Source of the DNA: Schlesneria paludicola DSM 18645
GTDB lineage: Bacteria; Planctomycetota; Planctomycetia; Planctomycetales; Planctomycetaceae
Assembly (NCBI RefSeq): GCF_000255655.1
Contig: NZ_JH636434.1
Span: forward strand, 2,383,206 to 2,447,205
DNA length: 64,000 nucleotides
Reading direction: 5' to 3'
A program made the position numbers and the translations under genes. Below, piece after piece: positions 10,101 to 17,176 of the stretch (the stretch's first letter is position 1; each line of letters opens with the position of its first letter). The notes under the pieces are model-generated. The model was given only the letters and a program-made list of their open reading frames with translations. It was not told the origin of the DNA and did no database searches.

Positions 10101-12133
10101 TTCTTGACGATCGCGTCTTCCGCGACGCGACATGCTTCTTCGATGCGTTTGGCGTTCCAGCCACTCCGCTTCAGAACACGAGACAATTCGTCAATGATTT
10201 CGTGAAGGCGCAACCCAATTTGCAATTGGTGCGAGAATTCGCCTCCAAATAGTGTCCCCACGATGACCGCAGCGCGCGAGCGATCGAAGCCCCCATTCTC
10301 ATATCCACTCTCGTCGAGCGCTTGCTGCGCGGCATCGAGCAGCATGAACTGCAAGGGATTCGCCAATTCAATCTGCAGTGGTGGGATCCGATGCTTTCGC
10401 CAATCGTATTCATAACCACATATGTATCCACCCTTTGCGCCCGGGAACGCCTGATGAATTGTCGGACGAGTATCCGCAAATGGACTTTCCCTCCAGCGGT
10501 GCGTCGGCGGTGGAATCAGTTGGGATTCGCCTGAACGCAGCAGCCTTCGAAATGAGTCCAACTCGAATGCGCCGGGTACGATCACCCCACGACCAACGAT
10601 CGCGACTGCCTCGGCGGATTCGAGCGAGCGTCGCGGCGCTCGCGCAGGCACTTGTTCCAATGGTCCACCGCCCTGCGGCCGGGTTGTTGTTGATCGTTTC
10701 GAGGTGGAATCGAATGGTCCGTCAACAATCACGTGTGCATTTAGGCCCCCGATCCCAAAGGCGTTCACCGCCGAACGACGCGGCTGACCTGGCTGATCTG
10801 GCCATTTCAGCAGTTCGGTTACGGGCCTAAAGGGATTCGCATCCCAATCAATCGTGGGATTGAGCGATTGCAGGTTGATGGTGGGTGGAATCAATCCTTC
10901 CTGCATGCTCAAGATGCATTTGACCAGACTCGCAAGACCCGCAGATTCCAGAGTATGTCCAATATTCGATTTGACACTGCCCAATGGTATTTTCTGGTCC
11001 GCAGCAGCAAGCTGAAAATGAGCAGCCAGTGCTTGCAGCTCGGTGGCGTCGCCAACCTGAGTGCTTGTGGCATGTGCTTCAACGTACTGCACTGTGCGAT
11101 GATCGATCTGGTCTGAGTAGGCGCGGCGCACAGCCTCAAGTTGGCCCTCTTTTCGAGGTGCCCATAGGCTCCGACCTCGTCCATCCGACGACAGCCCGAT
11201 TCCACGGATGACCCCACGAATCTGATCTCCGTCAGCCAAGGCGCGCGACAGAGTCTTGAGGATGATGGCAACGTAGCCCTCAGCATTGACCAGACCATCC
11301 GCTTCGGAGTCAAAGGGACGCGAACCGGTAGCGCTGCATGATTGTGCCTGCGAAAACAGGATCATGCTGTCGGTCTTGTAGTATGACGCACTCGAGACGA
11401 CGGCCTGATCGATTTCTCCTTGAACCAATGCCGCACCCGCCAACGCCAGCGCAATCAAAGACGATGCACAGGCCGCATCGATCACCATCTGGGGACCGTC
11501 AAGCTGAAGGCTCTCGGCGACGTACTGTGCCGCGTAACTGGCATCAAGATGTGGCCCGTCTTCACCTCGTACGGGGCGCTGGTGCTGAATCCCCGTCACC
11601 AGACTGCGAAGCAATTCGTTTCGCTCGGCGTCGGACAATTGCTGAAAGAGCGGCAACTGAGCAAGCGTGTCAGCCACCTGCGGCATGACGCTTCCTAAAA
11701 TCACTTCTCCACCAAGGGCCGAACCACTGGAATGACCGACATATGTTCCCGTGCGTACCGTGCCCAGATCTTTCGAATCCCAGCCAGCATCTTCGATTGC
11801 GGCCTCGACAACGCCACACAGAATCTCGTGACACGGATCCCATTTCAATTTGGTTGCGTCATGTGCGCGAAAGTCAGAAACAGGGTCATCCGCACGCGGT
11901 GGAACCAATCCTGAGATCGTCGCGTAGGTCTTCGACCTTCGACCACGTTCGGAAGAAACGAACAGCCTGCGATCCAACTGATGGGGCGGAACCTCTAAGA
12001 TTCCGCTCTTCCCTTCGGTCAACAGGCTCCAGAATTCGTCCAGATCGTCGGCGCCTGGCAGCCGACAGGCCATGCCGACGATTGCCAACGGCTCGGAAGG
12101 GAACCGCCGATGGTGGCTAGCGTCAGTTAACAT
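4181..12133 (-). CDS. Iterative type I polyketide/lipid synthase (KS-CLF-AT-ACP-ACP-KR-DH)
   Basis: A 2650-residue multidomain synthase. Approximate domains: KS 12-470, with DAACASSL (Cys near 219), EAHATST and SNIGHT all intact; a second KS-like domain 505-930 whose catalytic Cys position is Asp (IDCGDCSGLAAL), a chain-length-factor-like fold; AT 1055-1330 with GHSFGEY near 1131; ACP1 near 1459 and ACP2 near 1589, both with DLGIDSI; KR 2060-2290 with GGARGI and the Ser/Tyr pair in GSISGRFGANGHTDYSLAN; a hotdog DH from about 2365 with HRLRDRPLLP. No enoyl reductase, thioesterase or phosphopantetheinyl transferase domain is seen. The order resembles iterative lipid synthases (PUFA, enediyne and heterocyst-glycolipid types) more than modular PKSs. 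The start overlaps the thioester reductase gene by 11 bp, which suggests translational coupling. The product is unknown. Confidence 0.92.
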   Translation of the reverse strand: MLTDASHHRRFPSEPLAIVGMACRLPGADDLDEFWSLLTEGKSGILEVPPHQLDRRLFVSSERGRRSKTYATISGLVPPRADDPVSDFRAHDATKLKWDPCHEILCGVVEAAIEDAGWDSKDLGTVRTGTYVGHSSGSALGGEVILGSVMPQVADTLAQLPLFQQLSDAERNELLRSLVTGIQHQRPVRGEDGPHLDASYAAQYVAESLQLDGPQMVIDAACASSLIALALAGAALVQGEIDQAVVSSASYYKTDSMILFSQAQSCSATGSRPFDSEADGLVNAEGYVAIILKTLSRALADGDQIRGVIRGIGLSSDGRGRSLWAPRKEGQLEAVRRAYSDQIDHRTVQYVEAHATSTQVGDATELQALAAHFQLAAADQKIPLGSVKSNIGHTLESAGLASLVKCILSMQEGLIPPTINLQSLNPTIDWDANPFRPVTELLKWPDQPGQPRRSAVNAFGIGGLNAHVIVDGPFDSTSKRSTTTRPQGGGPLEQVPARAPRRSLESAEAVAIVGRGVIVPGAFELDSFRRLLRSGESQLIPPPTHRWRESPFADTRPTIHQAFPGAKGGYICGYEYDWRKHRIPPLQIELANPLQFMLLDAAQQALDESGYENGGFDRSRAAVIVGTLFGGEFSHQLQIGLRLHEIIDELSRVLKRSGWNAKRIEEACRVAEDAIVKNCSAIRDQTGSFTCSTQASRIAKTLNVMGGAMAIDCGDCSGLAALQSSQQLLASRVADFVFCAAAQRDLDAPAFEAWNFRKFESVPKNGQRPAPGEGVVVLLLRRLKDANENGDKVYGIIRDVRATKYHGPLSPHVERQVPQAAFATSSHTAMRCAESSSLTRQFGHLQGASALLEIVGLTIELEHESQGPVESVVRSMTEVCEFQALFESTNAAQVTPRDAETLQMASRAEVQRSAQMIPPMALESIRSESSQAMSCDGLLETRKADISMQTMQLDVDVRIARFWAYDEFELCQKLAASTWARDSASVAFPEKASCRLTIVSSPADWDRKVQLAIDHLEQRKSAIRVQEHGVFYRASARTDSPRSVAMFPGQGSQSKGMLSDMFSTSPGAKRRLEQVDQSLRRLGQPTCSGCLTGEGPRLEMDLRSTQLTMLAADVAAYATAFEWGMRPDFLIGHSFGEYAALVAADALDIESAIAITLTRAEAVAGCTHGVGAMLSIAASQRDVAALMRGQSDLFISHANSPRQTVVAGSMQRVTEFAVVVKAAGIAALSVPVGSPFHTPLLQAAQPELKAALKQHRWRPPQIPLLSSVTGRFVADRDVIIENLTRQLIQPIDWIELVERLYAEEVRVFVEVGPGRVLTKLTQQVLGGREVFVVSMDEPSLAPYERQLRIQAALETMGGRFRSTPAIQTQQLHPASFERPFQSPSIAVDVPESTSANPSSIELVIETEVVEAQAELTACDSGTCVDSIGEQSLADFLVDVVVEQTGYPREVIELDWDLEADLGIDSIRKAQILGELNEYFDLASAREKYNFNDLRSIRDILNMLGQLSGKGVWQNASKAGANSDVSLNDQAEEAFAPANQVSGEDSADSIDQSDPPRVFDRQFDDFLIDFVVERTGYPRDVIELDADLESDLGIDSIAKAQLIGEIRDHFHLAISEVSTRAALSEIRTLRQVRETFEAAAGDDLSQDRYVETPTYGSSNGHSAPGNGFALEDNPIASNGMSHTNSKRDCHEAVDPTPKTNSIIESDRNGADHRSAFDRGRDWGMRNKVELQNRLFEFADRSSTLVQDRPTGTEQLELDLAEDAQLRGIADGADVHPINVFTLHRIANWPTLDDLQDDGLEQCEPSVTENSRVLDVIELDGTESRVSSLTQRFRLEMSPAETRIWSGLKPAFAGGAIVIGNHSECAELVRRLESFQVSVAWLRELGTREQAVSALEKIWQETPSPHLFILSPRDRQAVPTLEESSWKNRRETGITSLYWFCQKWFGLVEQAKLLDDACLFGATALGGDFGVSQQITSPESGAITGLLKSILIESWVNGARSMPIKILDLPLNVPATNVADAICVELTVPTYDVEIGWNGDQRSILRSIPARFGQRSSPGLVPTGNWIVTGGARGITAYLVKELATHFPKVHFHLVGTAPSPALTDEQRELAVSDPDRLRAESMRKSKKANRSPLKAWQELEKEIEIDRTLREFHAMGIPATYHSCDVSARSQLSAVLQKIRQDAGEIRGVIHGAGIGKDASFPRKETRMVERCLAAKLDGALNLMALTQDDPLQGFMAFGSISGRFGANGHTDYSLANDMLAKLVGWHRQLRPNVPSAVFHWHAWDDIGMATKPETRLALEMIGLKLMPAHEGAEHFIREIAAGLPLAEVLITDDRYYRMFYPADRMLALPATGSLNPDCADDWPLVRKSATQTSSSVVSEATLHPVADPFLSEHRLRDRPLLPMVIMAELLAEGASQANDRRQLTGMRDLEIASSIKFPTDSPCSVQILATVGGADSVAELRADFHSRSGKLVSASRLHAKAIVEFDSEHRKSANVALDRSDFKDLDWKQAQYPAAGADFYVGGPLRCLRKLAIDHDRKCVWGRIDAPSLGELAGVQRDVVNWLTPSAVLDAALFATGVLTWSCIKPGVCLPRKMKHIEFVRVARPAESCLVRTQFVEAQDDHAIFDIVIWGSNEEPLLIIDKYVAAWLPS

Positions 12134-13778
12134 GCAGCATTCCCACAGGCAAGTTGTTTAGGGGCGATTTCGAAGATCCGGCCTCCGAGGCGTTCGATTT
12201 CAGTTCTTGCGTTTCTGCGGCAAGAATCGCACGCCGGACATCGCTCATCAGCCGCGAGATCTCTGAAAGATGACGCGAGCCACCGATGAGAACGAACGCA
12301 CCAGACCGTATTCCGTCCTCAATGGGGAAATCACTCTTCAACCAAACGCGAAATGACGCTGCGGTGCTGTAAAACTGAATCGATCCTTCCCCCTCATTAT
12401 AGGGAAACGCAACCTTGAACTCGCCTGATAAGAAAGAGACTTGCCAATCTCCGCCCCCCGGCCCCGCCAGCGTGATACGCAAGACCGATGCCAACGAACA
12501 CCGCTCGTTGACTTCGTCGGTTTCCGCCACATTCTTGCCATTGCTCGAGTTCGCGATGATGCCTTGGTGCAACGAATCCTGGGCAGCACGTTGCACCAAG
12601 GCATCATCGCGAACTCGCCAATCGAGCTGCCGACGGGGTTCTGTTTGCTCAGGCGTCAACGGCAAGCCAGAGTCGACCTTGAACTCGCGGTTCACCGCAT
12701 ACTGGAATGTACGTGTCAGCATTTCTTCGTCGACAACAGGACACTCAATCGCGGCTCGCTGTTCGCGGAAATTGGAGTTGTCGAAAATTGGGTCTGGGGC
12801 AAAGTAAGATCGATAGGATTCCATATGGGCTTGAAATTCCGCAAGCCCCGTGGGAGCTCCCGCACCTGAGGGAGATGTCGCGTTCGGGTGATCAAGACGC
12901 ACCGAAAGAGCTCTGCTGATCGCTGCAATAATTTCGCGCCCCGGGGTTGAGCGGGGATTCGTCAAGTGGTAGATCCGACCGTGACACGCGGGATCGCGCG
13001 TGAGTGCACTGATCATGTTGCAGACCCAGTCCACCGTGACAATATTTCGCGACTCGCCGCCACTAAGCCCCAGTCCAGCGAGCAACTGACCTTCCGTGGG
13101 GGGAGACTGAATCGAGTCTTTGTAAATCATCCAGGCCAGCCGTAGCGGCGAGTAGATGGTATTGAAGGACGACGTGTAACCGGATTCTGATTCGCCAATT
13201 ACAATCGAAGGCCGAAACAACGTCCGCGTGAATGACCCCGCGGCATTCTGAACGAGATGTTCGGCCTGACATTTGGACTGTTCGTAGATATTCCCAAACG
13301 GGCCATCCTCAGAATGCATTTTTTCCAAGATTGGATTTGATCGATCGACGCGGCCGCAGGAATACGCGGTTGAGACGTAGTGAAAATCTGCCACACACGA
13401 GTGACGGCAAAGCTCAAGCAACCGCCGCGTGCCGTGGACATTGGAATTCATAGGCTCGCCACGCGGTGTCTCTTGAAAACAGACACTAGCGGCAGAGTGA
13501 ATGACCGAACTGACGTTCTCTTGAAACCACTTTCGGTCGACATTTGACAGATCAAGTCCGTCAACCAGCAGGTCACCGGGCAAAACAACCGGACGCGGGA
13601 CAATGATCGCGGACCGACGCTCCCAGTCAGAAATCATCTGATCCACTCGATCCGCCGCGCTCAATCCACGCCGGTTGCGCACAAGCACGGCGACGTTTTC
13701 ACGCCGCTGCAAGGCATTGAGAAGCAAATACCGGCCAAGGAAACCTGTAGAGCCGGTAATCAGTCGCCAACCAGACAA
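12123..13778 (-). CDS. Thioester reductase (SDR_e type) with C-terminal SCP2-like extension
   Basis: A 551-residue protein, first gene of the PKS operon. Residues 1 to about 370 form an extended SDR/thioester-reductase domain: TGSTGFLG (8-15) for NAD(P)H, STAY with the catalytic Ser near 131 and IYEQSK with the Tyr-Lys pair near 164. Such domains release acyl chains from a carrier protein as aldehydes or alcohols, which fits a PKS with no thioesterase. The last 120-130 residues (around 425-530) form a separate small domain of alternating beta pattern that looks like an SCP2-type lipid-binding fold; this call is weak. The linker between the two, residues 387-411, is encoded by a perfect 29-bp inverted repeat (12546-12617). 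The gene ends 11 bp inside the PKS gene. Confidence 0.85.
   Translation of the reverse strand: MSGWRLITGSTGFLGRYLLLNALQRRENVAVLVRNRRGLSAADRVDQMISDWERRSAIIVPRPVVLPGDLLVDGLDLSNVDRKWFQENVSSVIHSAASVCFQETPRGEPMNSNVHGTRRLLELCRHSCVADFHYVSTAYSCGRVDRSNPILEKMHSEDGPFGNIYEQSKCQAEHLVQNAAGSFTRTLFRPSIVIGESESGYTSSFNTIYSPLRLAWMIYKDSIQSPPTEGQLLAGLGLSGGESRNIVTVDWVCNMISALTRDPACHGRIYHLTNPRSTPGREIIAAISRALSVRLDHPNATSPSGAGAPTGLAEFQAHMESYRSYFAPDPIFDNSNFREQRAAIECPVVDEEMLTRTFQYAVNREFKVDSGLPLTPEQTEPRRQLDWRVRDDALVQRAAQDSLHQGIIANSSNGKNVAETDEVNERCSLASVLRITLAGPGGGDWQVSFLSGEFKVAFPYNEGEGSIQFYSTAASFRVWLKSDFPIEDGIRSGAFVLIGGSRHLSEISRLMSDVRRAILAAETQELKSNASEAGSSKSPLNNLPVGMLHVN
12546..12617. repeat. Perfect 29-bp inverted repeat with 14-bp loop, inside a gene
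   Basis: Positions 12546-12574 and 12589-12617 are exact reverse complements over 29 bases, separated by 14 bases. The arms do not extend further on either side. The repeat falls in the inter-domain linker of the thioester reductase and keeps the frame open. A palindrome this long and perfect in coding DNA is unusual. It could be a fold-back duplication, a small inserted palindromic element or a sequencing/assembly artefact. Confidence 0.95.
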
Positions 13779-14558
13779 CGTATATCTCCGCCAGCGAGCA
13801 ACTCGCCGTTTGTCTCACTCATGCATCGAGAGAATGCACCTTGATCTTACGTCACAGACTCGCGATGAATTCGAAACAACAAAAAAGTTCGTTGTTTTTA
13901 TGCACATCTGAGTCGTTCGGCCCGCCCTCAATCTGAGCAGATTCTGCGCCTAAAGGCGTCAGTGCATTATCGCCTTGCTTTCCGATAGCGGACCGCCCTG
14001 AGCAGATTCCGCGCCCATTGCCTAAATTCCTGGCAACACCAAGAAGTTCCGACGTCCATGTTGCGAAATCTCCCCATCGAACCATCGTCAATACTCTATG
14101 AATATTGGGAGAATGCCCATCGATTGGGCGACGAAGCTTTGACGGGAGGGGGGTGTAACGATTACACTGCTCGGCTGTTCTGAACGGGCTGGCGAATACT
14201 GTCGTACAACATTACGAAAGTGCCTGACATCTACGCAAGTCATTAAACAAATCAGATTTGATTGCGGGTTATACGGTAATCCGAAGGCTGTTCTTGATCG
14301 ACGTTCCCGAACGGATTGAGCAGCCTCCGCAAATCGAACTGAATTCTCTTAGAAATTAGAGTACCTGCAGGCGAAACCGTTCAGTATGCGGATAACCGCT
14401 GCTGGATTCGAACGGTGGGCGAAATGAAACGCAAAGGAAGTGCGCAAGCACGATTCAAGTTGGTTGGAACGGCGCTTGCGTACAGAGTGCGTTAGCGAAA
14501 TGTCAATCGCCTTTGATGACAAAATACCTCCTCAACACGTGATTTGGTGGGTTAACGT
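13779..14558. other. 780-bp divergent intergenic region between the PKS operon and the EPS cluster
   Basis: No convincing gene. It must hold the promoters of the leftward PKS operon and probably of the rightward wzc-like gene, but I cannot place -10/-35 boxes with confidence. It contains an 18-bp direct repeat with one mismatch (13933-13950 and 13998-14015, core CTGAGCAGATT), each preceded by CCGCCCT and spaced 65 bp apart. These could be operator half-sites for a regulator controlling one or both directions. Confidence 0.6.
13933..14015. repeat. Pair of 18-bp direct repeats, one mismatch
   Basis: Copies at 13933-13950 and 13998-14015 share 17 of 18 bases and both follow a CCGCCCT block. The centre-to-centre distance is 65 bp, about six helical turns. 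They lie 155-237 bp upstream of the thioester reductase start. A regulatory role is only inferred. Confidence 0.5.
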
Positions 14559-16973
14559 ATGAAAAAGACAACGCCGGCTCCAGCGCAGCACGAATTACAC
14601 GTGCGTCAGTTATTGGTGATTGCAAAAAGACGTTGGGGCTACCTCGCCATGGCATTGATGCTAGGGGTAGCGGTGGCATCCGCTTACTACGTCGTGACTC
14701 CGCCGAAATATGAGTCAACCGCCGTGATGCTCGTGATGAAGAAAGATTCACGATTGGCGGCAAGGGGCGTTGATGGCGGCGGAGAGGCTTCGGAAGTGCG
14801 CGTTACCGAAGAACTGATGGCGACGCACATGCAAATGTTGCAAAGCCGAAGCATGGTCGATGGCGCACTGGCCGACTCTGGTCTGACCGAACTCCCTTCG
14901 ATCGTCGATCACCTGAACGTCGGCCGAAACCAGAAACGCGGTGACTACGTCATCGAGAATCTACGAGTCTCCCGTGGCGGAACAGGGCAGGCGAGAACGG
15001 CTCATGTGCTCAATGTTTCTTACAAGAACCATTCTGACGTAGACGCGGAAGCCGTGTTGACCGCGCTCGTCAAAAGGTATCAGGCATTCCTGGCTGCGAA
15101 GTTTCAGGACGTGAACCAAGAGGCCGCTTCTCTGATCGAACAAGCTCAGAACGAATTGGCTGACGAACTTGAAGCTGCAGAGCGTGCATACGAGCAGTTC
15201 CGCCAGCAATCACCGAATTTGATGTGGCGCAAGGTTGGTGAAGAAGCGACAAACATTCATCGGGTCCGCCACGACTCGATCATGCAAGAAATCACGAATC
15301 TGCAGCTTTCACGAGCGGAAGAATCCGCTCGGCTGGACGCGCTGACCGAAACCCTCAATGGCCGGAGCGTCGAAGAGCTGAGCGACCTTGAGCGGTTGTC
15401 CATGGTGGACGAGAAAAACCTCACCCGCGTCGGCTTGCTCCTAATGGCGCAAAAGGCAGAGTCCGAATCTCCTGCTTTTCTCGCAGAGCAGCCGATTCGC
15501 ATGGCAGCCGCGACTGCGAACTTTGACAGCCTTGCTGTTTTGAAGTCCAGAGAGAGCTCAATGCTGACCGACTTGGGTCCAGAGCACCCCGATGTGATCA
15601 ATACTCGCAAGCAAATCGAGTCATTCGCTGAATTTTTGGACAAACAGAAGCAAGACCTGACTTCAGGGGTCTTGAAGACATCGGTCAACTCCGCGGCACT
15701 CTTCACCGCATACCACCGCTTACTCGAAAATGACGTGCTTGCTCTGCTACGCCGTGAAGAGCGATTGCAGGGGCTCGCCGAAGAAACGATGACGCTTGCC
15801 AGCGAAATGGTGAAAGACGAAATCCAGGGAGAGTCGCTGCGACGCGAAGTCCAGCGCAAGCAAGTGCTGTTTGACGCTGCGGTTGATCGCTTGCGAGACA
15901 TTAACCTCGCTAAGGACTACGGTGGATTTATCAACGAAGTCTTGGCAAAGCCAGAAACCGGCTTACAAGTCTCACCGAAAAAGAGCATCGCGGCCGCCAT
16001 CGGCTTGTTCATTGCCATGTTCTTCGGAGTTTGCGGCGTTGCCATTGCCGAATACCGAGATCGACGATTTCGCACCATTGAGGATCTTCAGAACACATTG
16101 CAGTTGTCTGTTTTGGGGCGTGTTCCATTCGTACCGGTCAAATCGTCCCGCCGCCTGTTCGGTGGCCGCAAAGGACTCGACCCGGCCCGTACGCCTCGCT
16201 TGCTGGATTCCGATTCCCCAGGTGCCGACGCGTTTCGAATTATGCGTTCATTGACGCTTTTCACGGAAGGTGAAGAGTTCCGTCAAGTCCTGTGCGTCAC
16301 GAGCCCCAACCCTGCAGATGGTAAGTCGACAACGACCGGAAATCTGTCCATCAGCCTGGGCCAACTCGGACGCCGCGTGCTCGTGATCGATTGCGACCTG
16401 CGACGCCCCTCACAGCATGAACTGTTCGGTGCCCCCAACGAAACGGGCCTGACGACCGTTTTGAAGGGGAACCTTGACCCAGAGGACCTGATCCTCTCCA
16501 CATCGTTCAAGAATGTGTTCCTGCTCCCACGCGGTGAGGCCGTCACAAACCCCGCTGAGTTCCTCGCAACGGGCGAGTTCGCTCGCCTGGTCGATACCCT
16601 GCGCGAGAAATTCGATCACATCCTTCTGGATTGCCCGCCAATTCTTCCGGTCGTTGACGCACTGTCGACCGCAGCGATTGCCGACGGAGTCATCGTGGTG
16701 ATTCGAGTCGAACGAACGACTCAACTGCAAGCTCAAGCGGCCTGTAGCTCGCTGCGGCGAGCGGGTGCTGAGGTCGACGGAGTTGTCGTCAATGGATTGA
16801 TGCCTGGCAGCTTGGGAGATGACACCTACGGATATGGATACGGATATGGGTACGAGCAGGAATACGCTCAGTATCGAAATCAAGTCACTTCAGAATTTGC
16901 CAGCGCTGCGACGAAGCTTTCGAGTCGACAAAGCGGTGGATCACCGTTCCAACGCAATTCGTCGACTCCATGA
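14559..16973 (+). CDS. Wzc/CpsCD-like polysaccharide co-polymerase and tyrosine autokinase
   Basis: An 804-residue inner-membrane protein combining a Wzz-type chain-length domain with a BY-kinase. Two transmembrane segments (about 28-48 and 476-497) bracket a long periplasmic coiled-coil region. The cytosolic kinase has Walker A PNPADGKST (near 583), Walker A' VLVIDCDLRRP (near 607) and Walker B HILLDCPP (near 687). The C-terminus has the expected tyrosine cluster, DDTYGYGYGYGYEQEYAQY (about 754-772). Known members control chain length and export through a Wza-like channel, with cycles of tail phosphorylation. It opens the rightward EPS cluster; the Wza-like gene at 1-327 is the likely partner. 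Confidence 0.93.
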   Translation: MKKTTPAPAQHELHVRQLLVIAKRRWGYLAMALMLGVAVASAYYVVTPPKYESTAVMLVMKKDSRLAARGVDGGGEASEVRVTEELMATHMQMLQSRSMVDGALADSGLTELPSIVDHLNVGRNQKRGDYVIENLRVSRGGTGQARTAHVLNVSYKNHSDVDAEAVLTALVKRYQAFLAAKFQDVNQEAASLIEQAQNELADELEAAERAYEQFRQQSPNLMWRKVGEEATNIHRVRHDSIMQEITNLQLSRAEESARLDALTETLNGRSVEELSDLERLSMVDEKNLTRVGLLLMAQKAESESPAFLAEQPIRMAAATANFDSLAVLKSRESSMLTDLGPEHPDVINTRKQIESFAEFLDKQKQDLTSGVLKTSVNSAALFTAYHRLLENDVLALLRREERLQGLAEETMTLASEMVKDEIQGESLRREVQRKQVLFDAAVDRLRDINLAKDYGGFINEVLAKPETGLQVSPKKSIAAAIGLFIAMFFGVCGVAIAEYRDRRFRTIEDLQNTLQLSVLGRVPFVPVKSSRRLFGGRKGLDPARTPRLLDSDSPGADAFRIMRSLTLFTEGEEFRQVLCVTSPNPADGKSTTTGNLSISLGQLGRRVLVIDCDLRRPSQHELFGAPNETGLTTVLKGNLDPEDLILSTSFKNVFLLPRGEAVTNPAEFLATGEFARLVDTLREKFDHILLDCPPILPVVDALSTAAIADGVIVVIRVERTTQLQAQAACSSLRRAGAEVDGVVVNGLMPGSLGDDTYGYGYGYGYEQEYAQYRNQVTSEFASAATKLSSRQSGGSPFQRNSSTP

Positions 16974-17176
16974 TGGATGCGTCTCCCATTGGTTTGCGGT
17001 TTGAAAACGTCACCGTTTCTCAAACCGCGGCCAAATGGCGTCGTCTTGCCGCCGGATGATATGGAAATCGATACCAATGCGCTACGCAATCCATTTGTCG
17101 AATGGGCAGCCTCTTGCGAATGTCCAGGATTAATGTTTGAGATTCTGCGGGTAAGAAAAACGGGGAGATTGAATAG

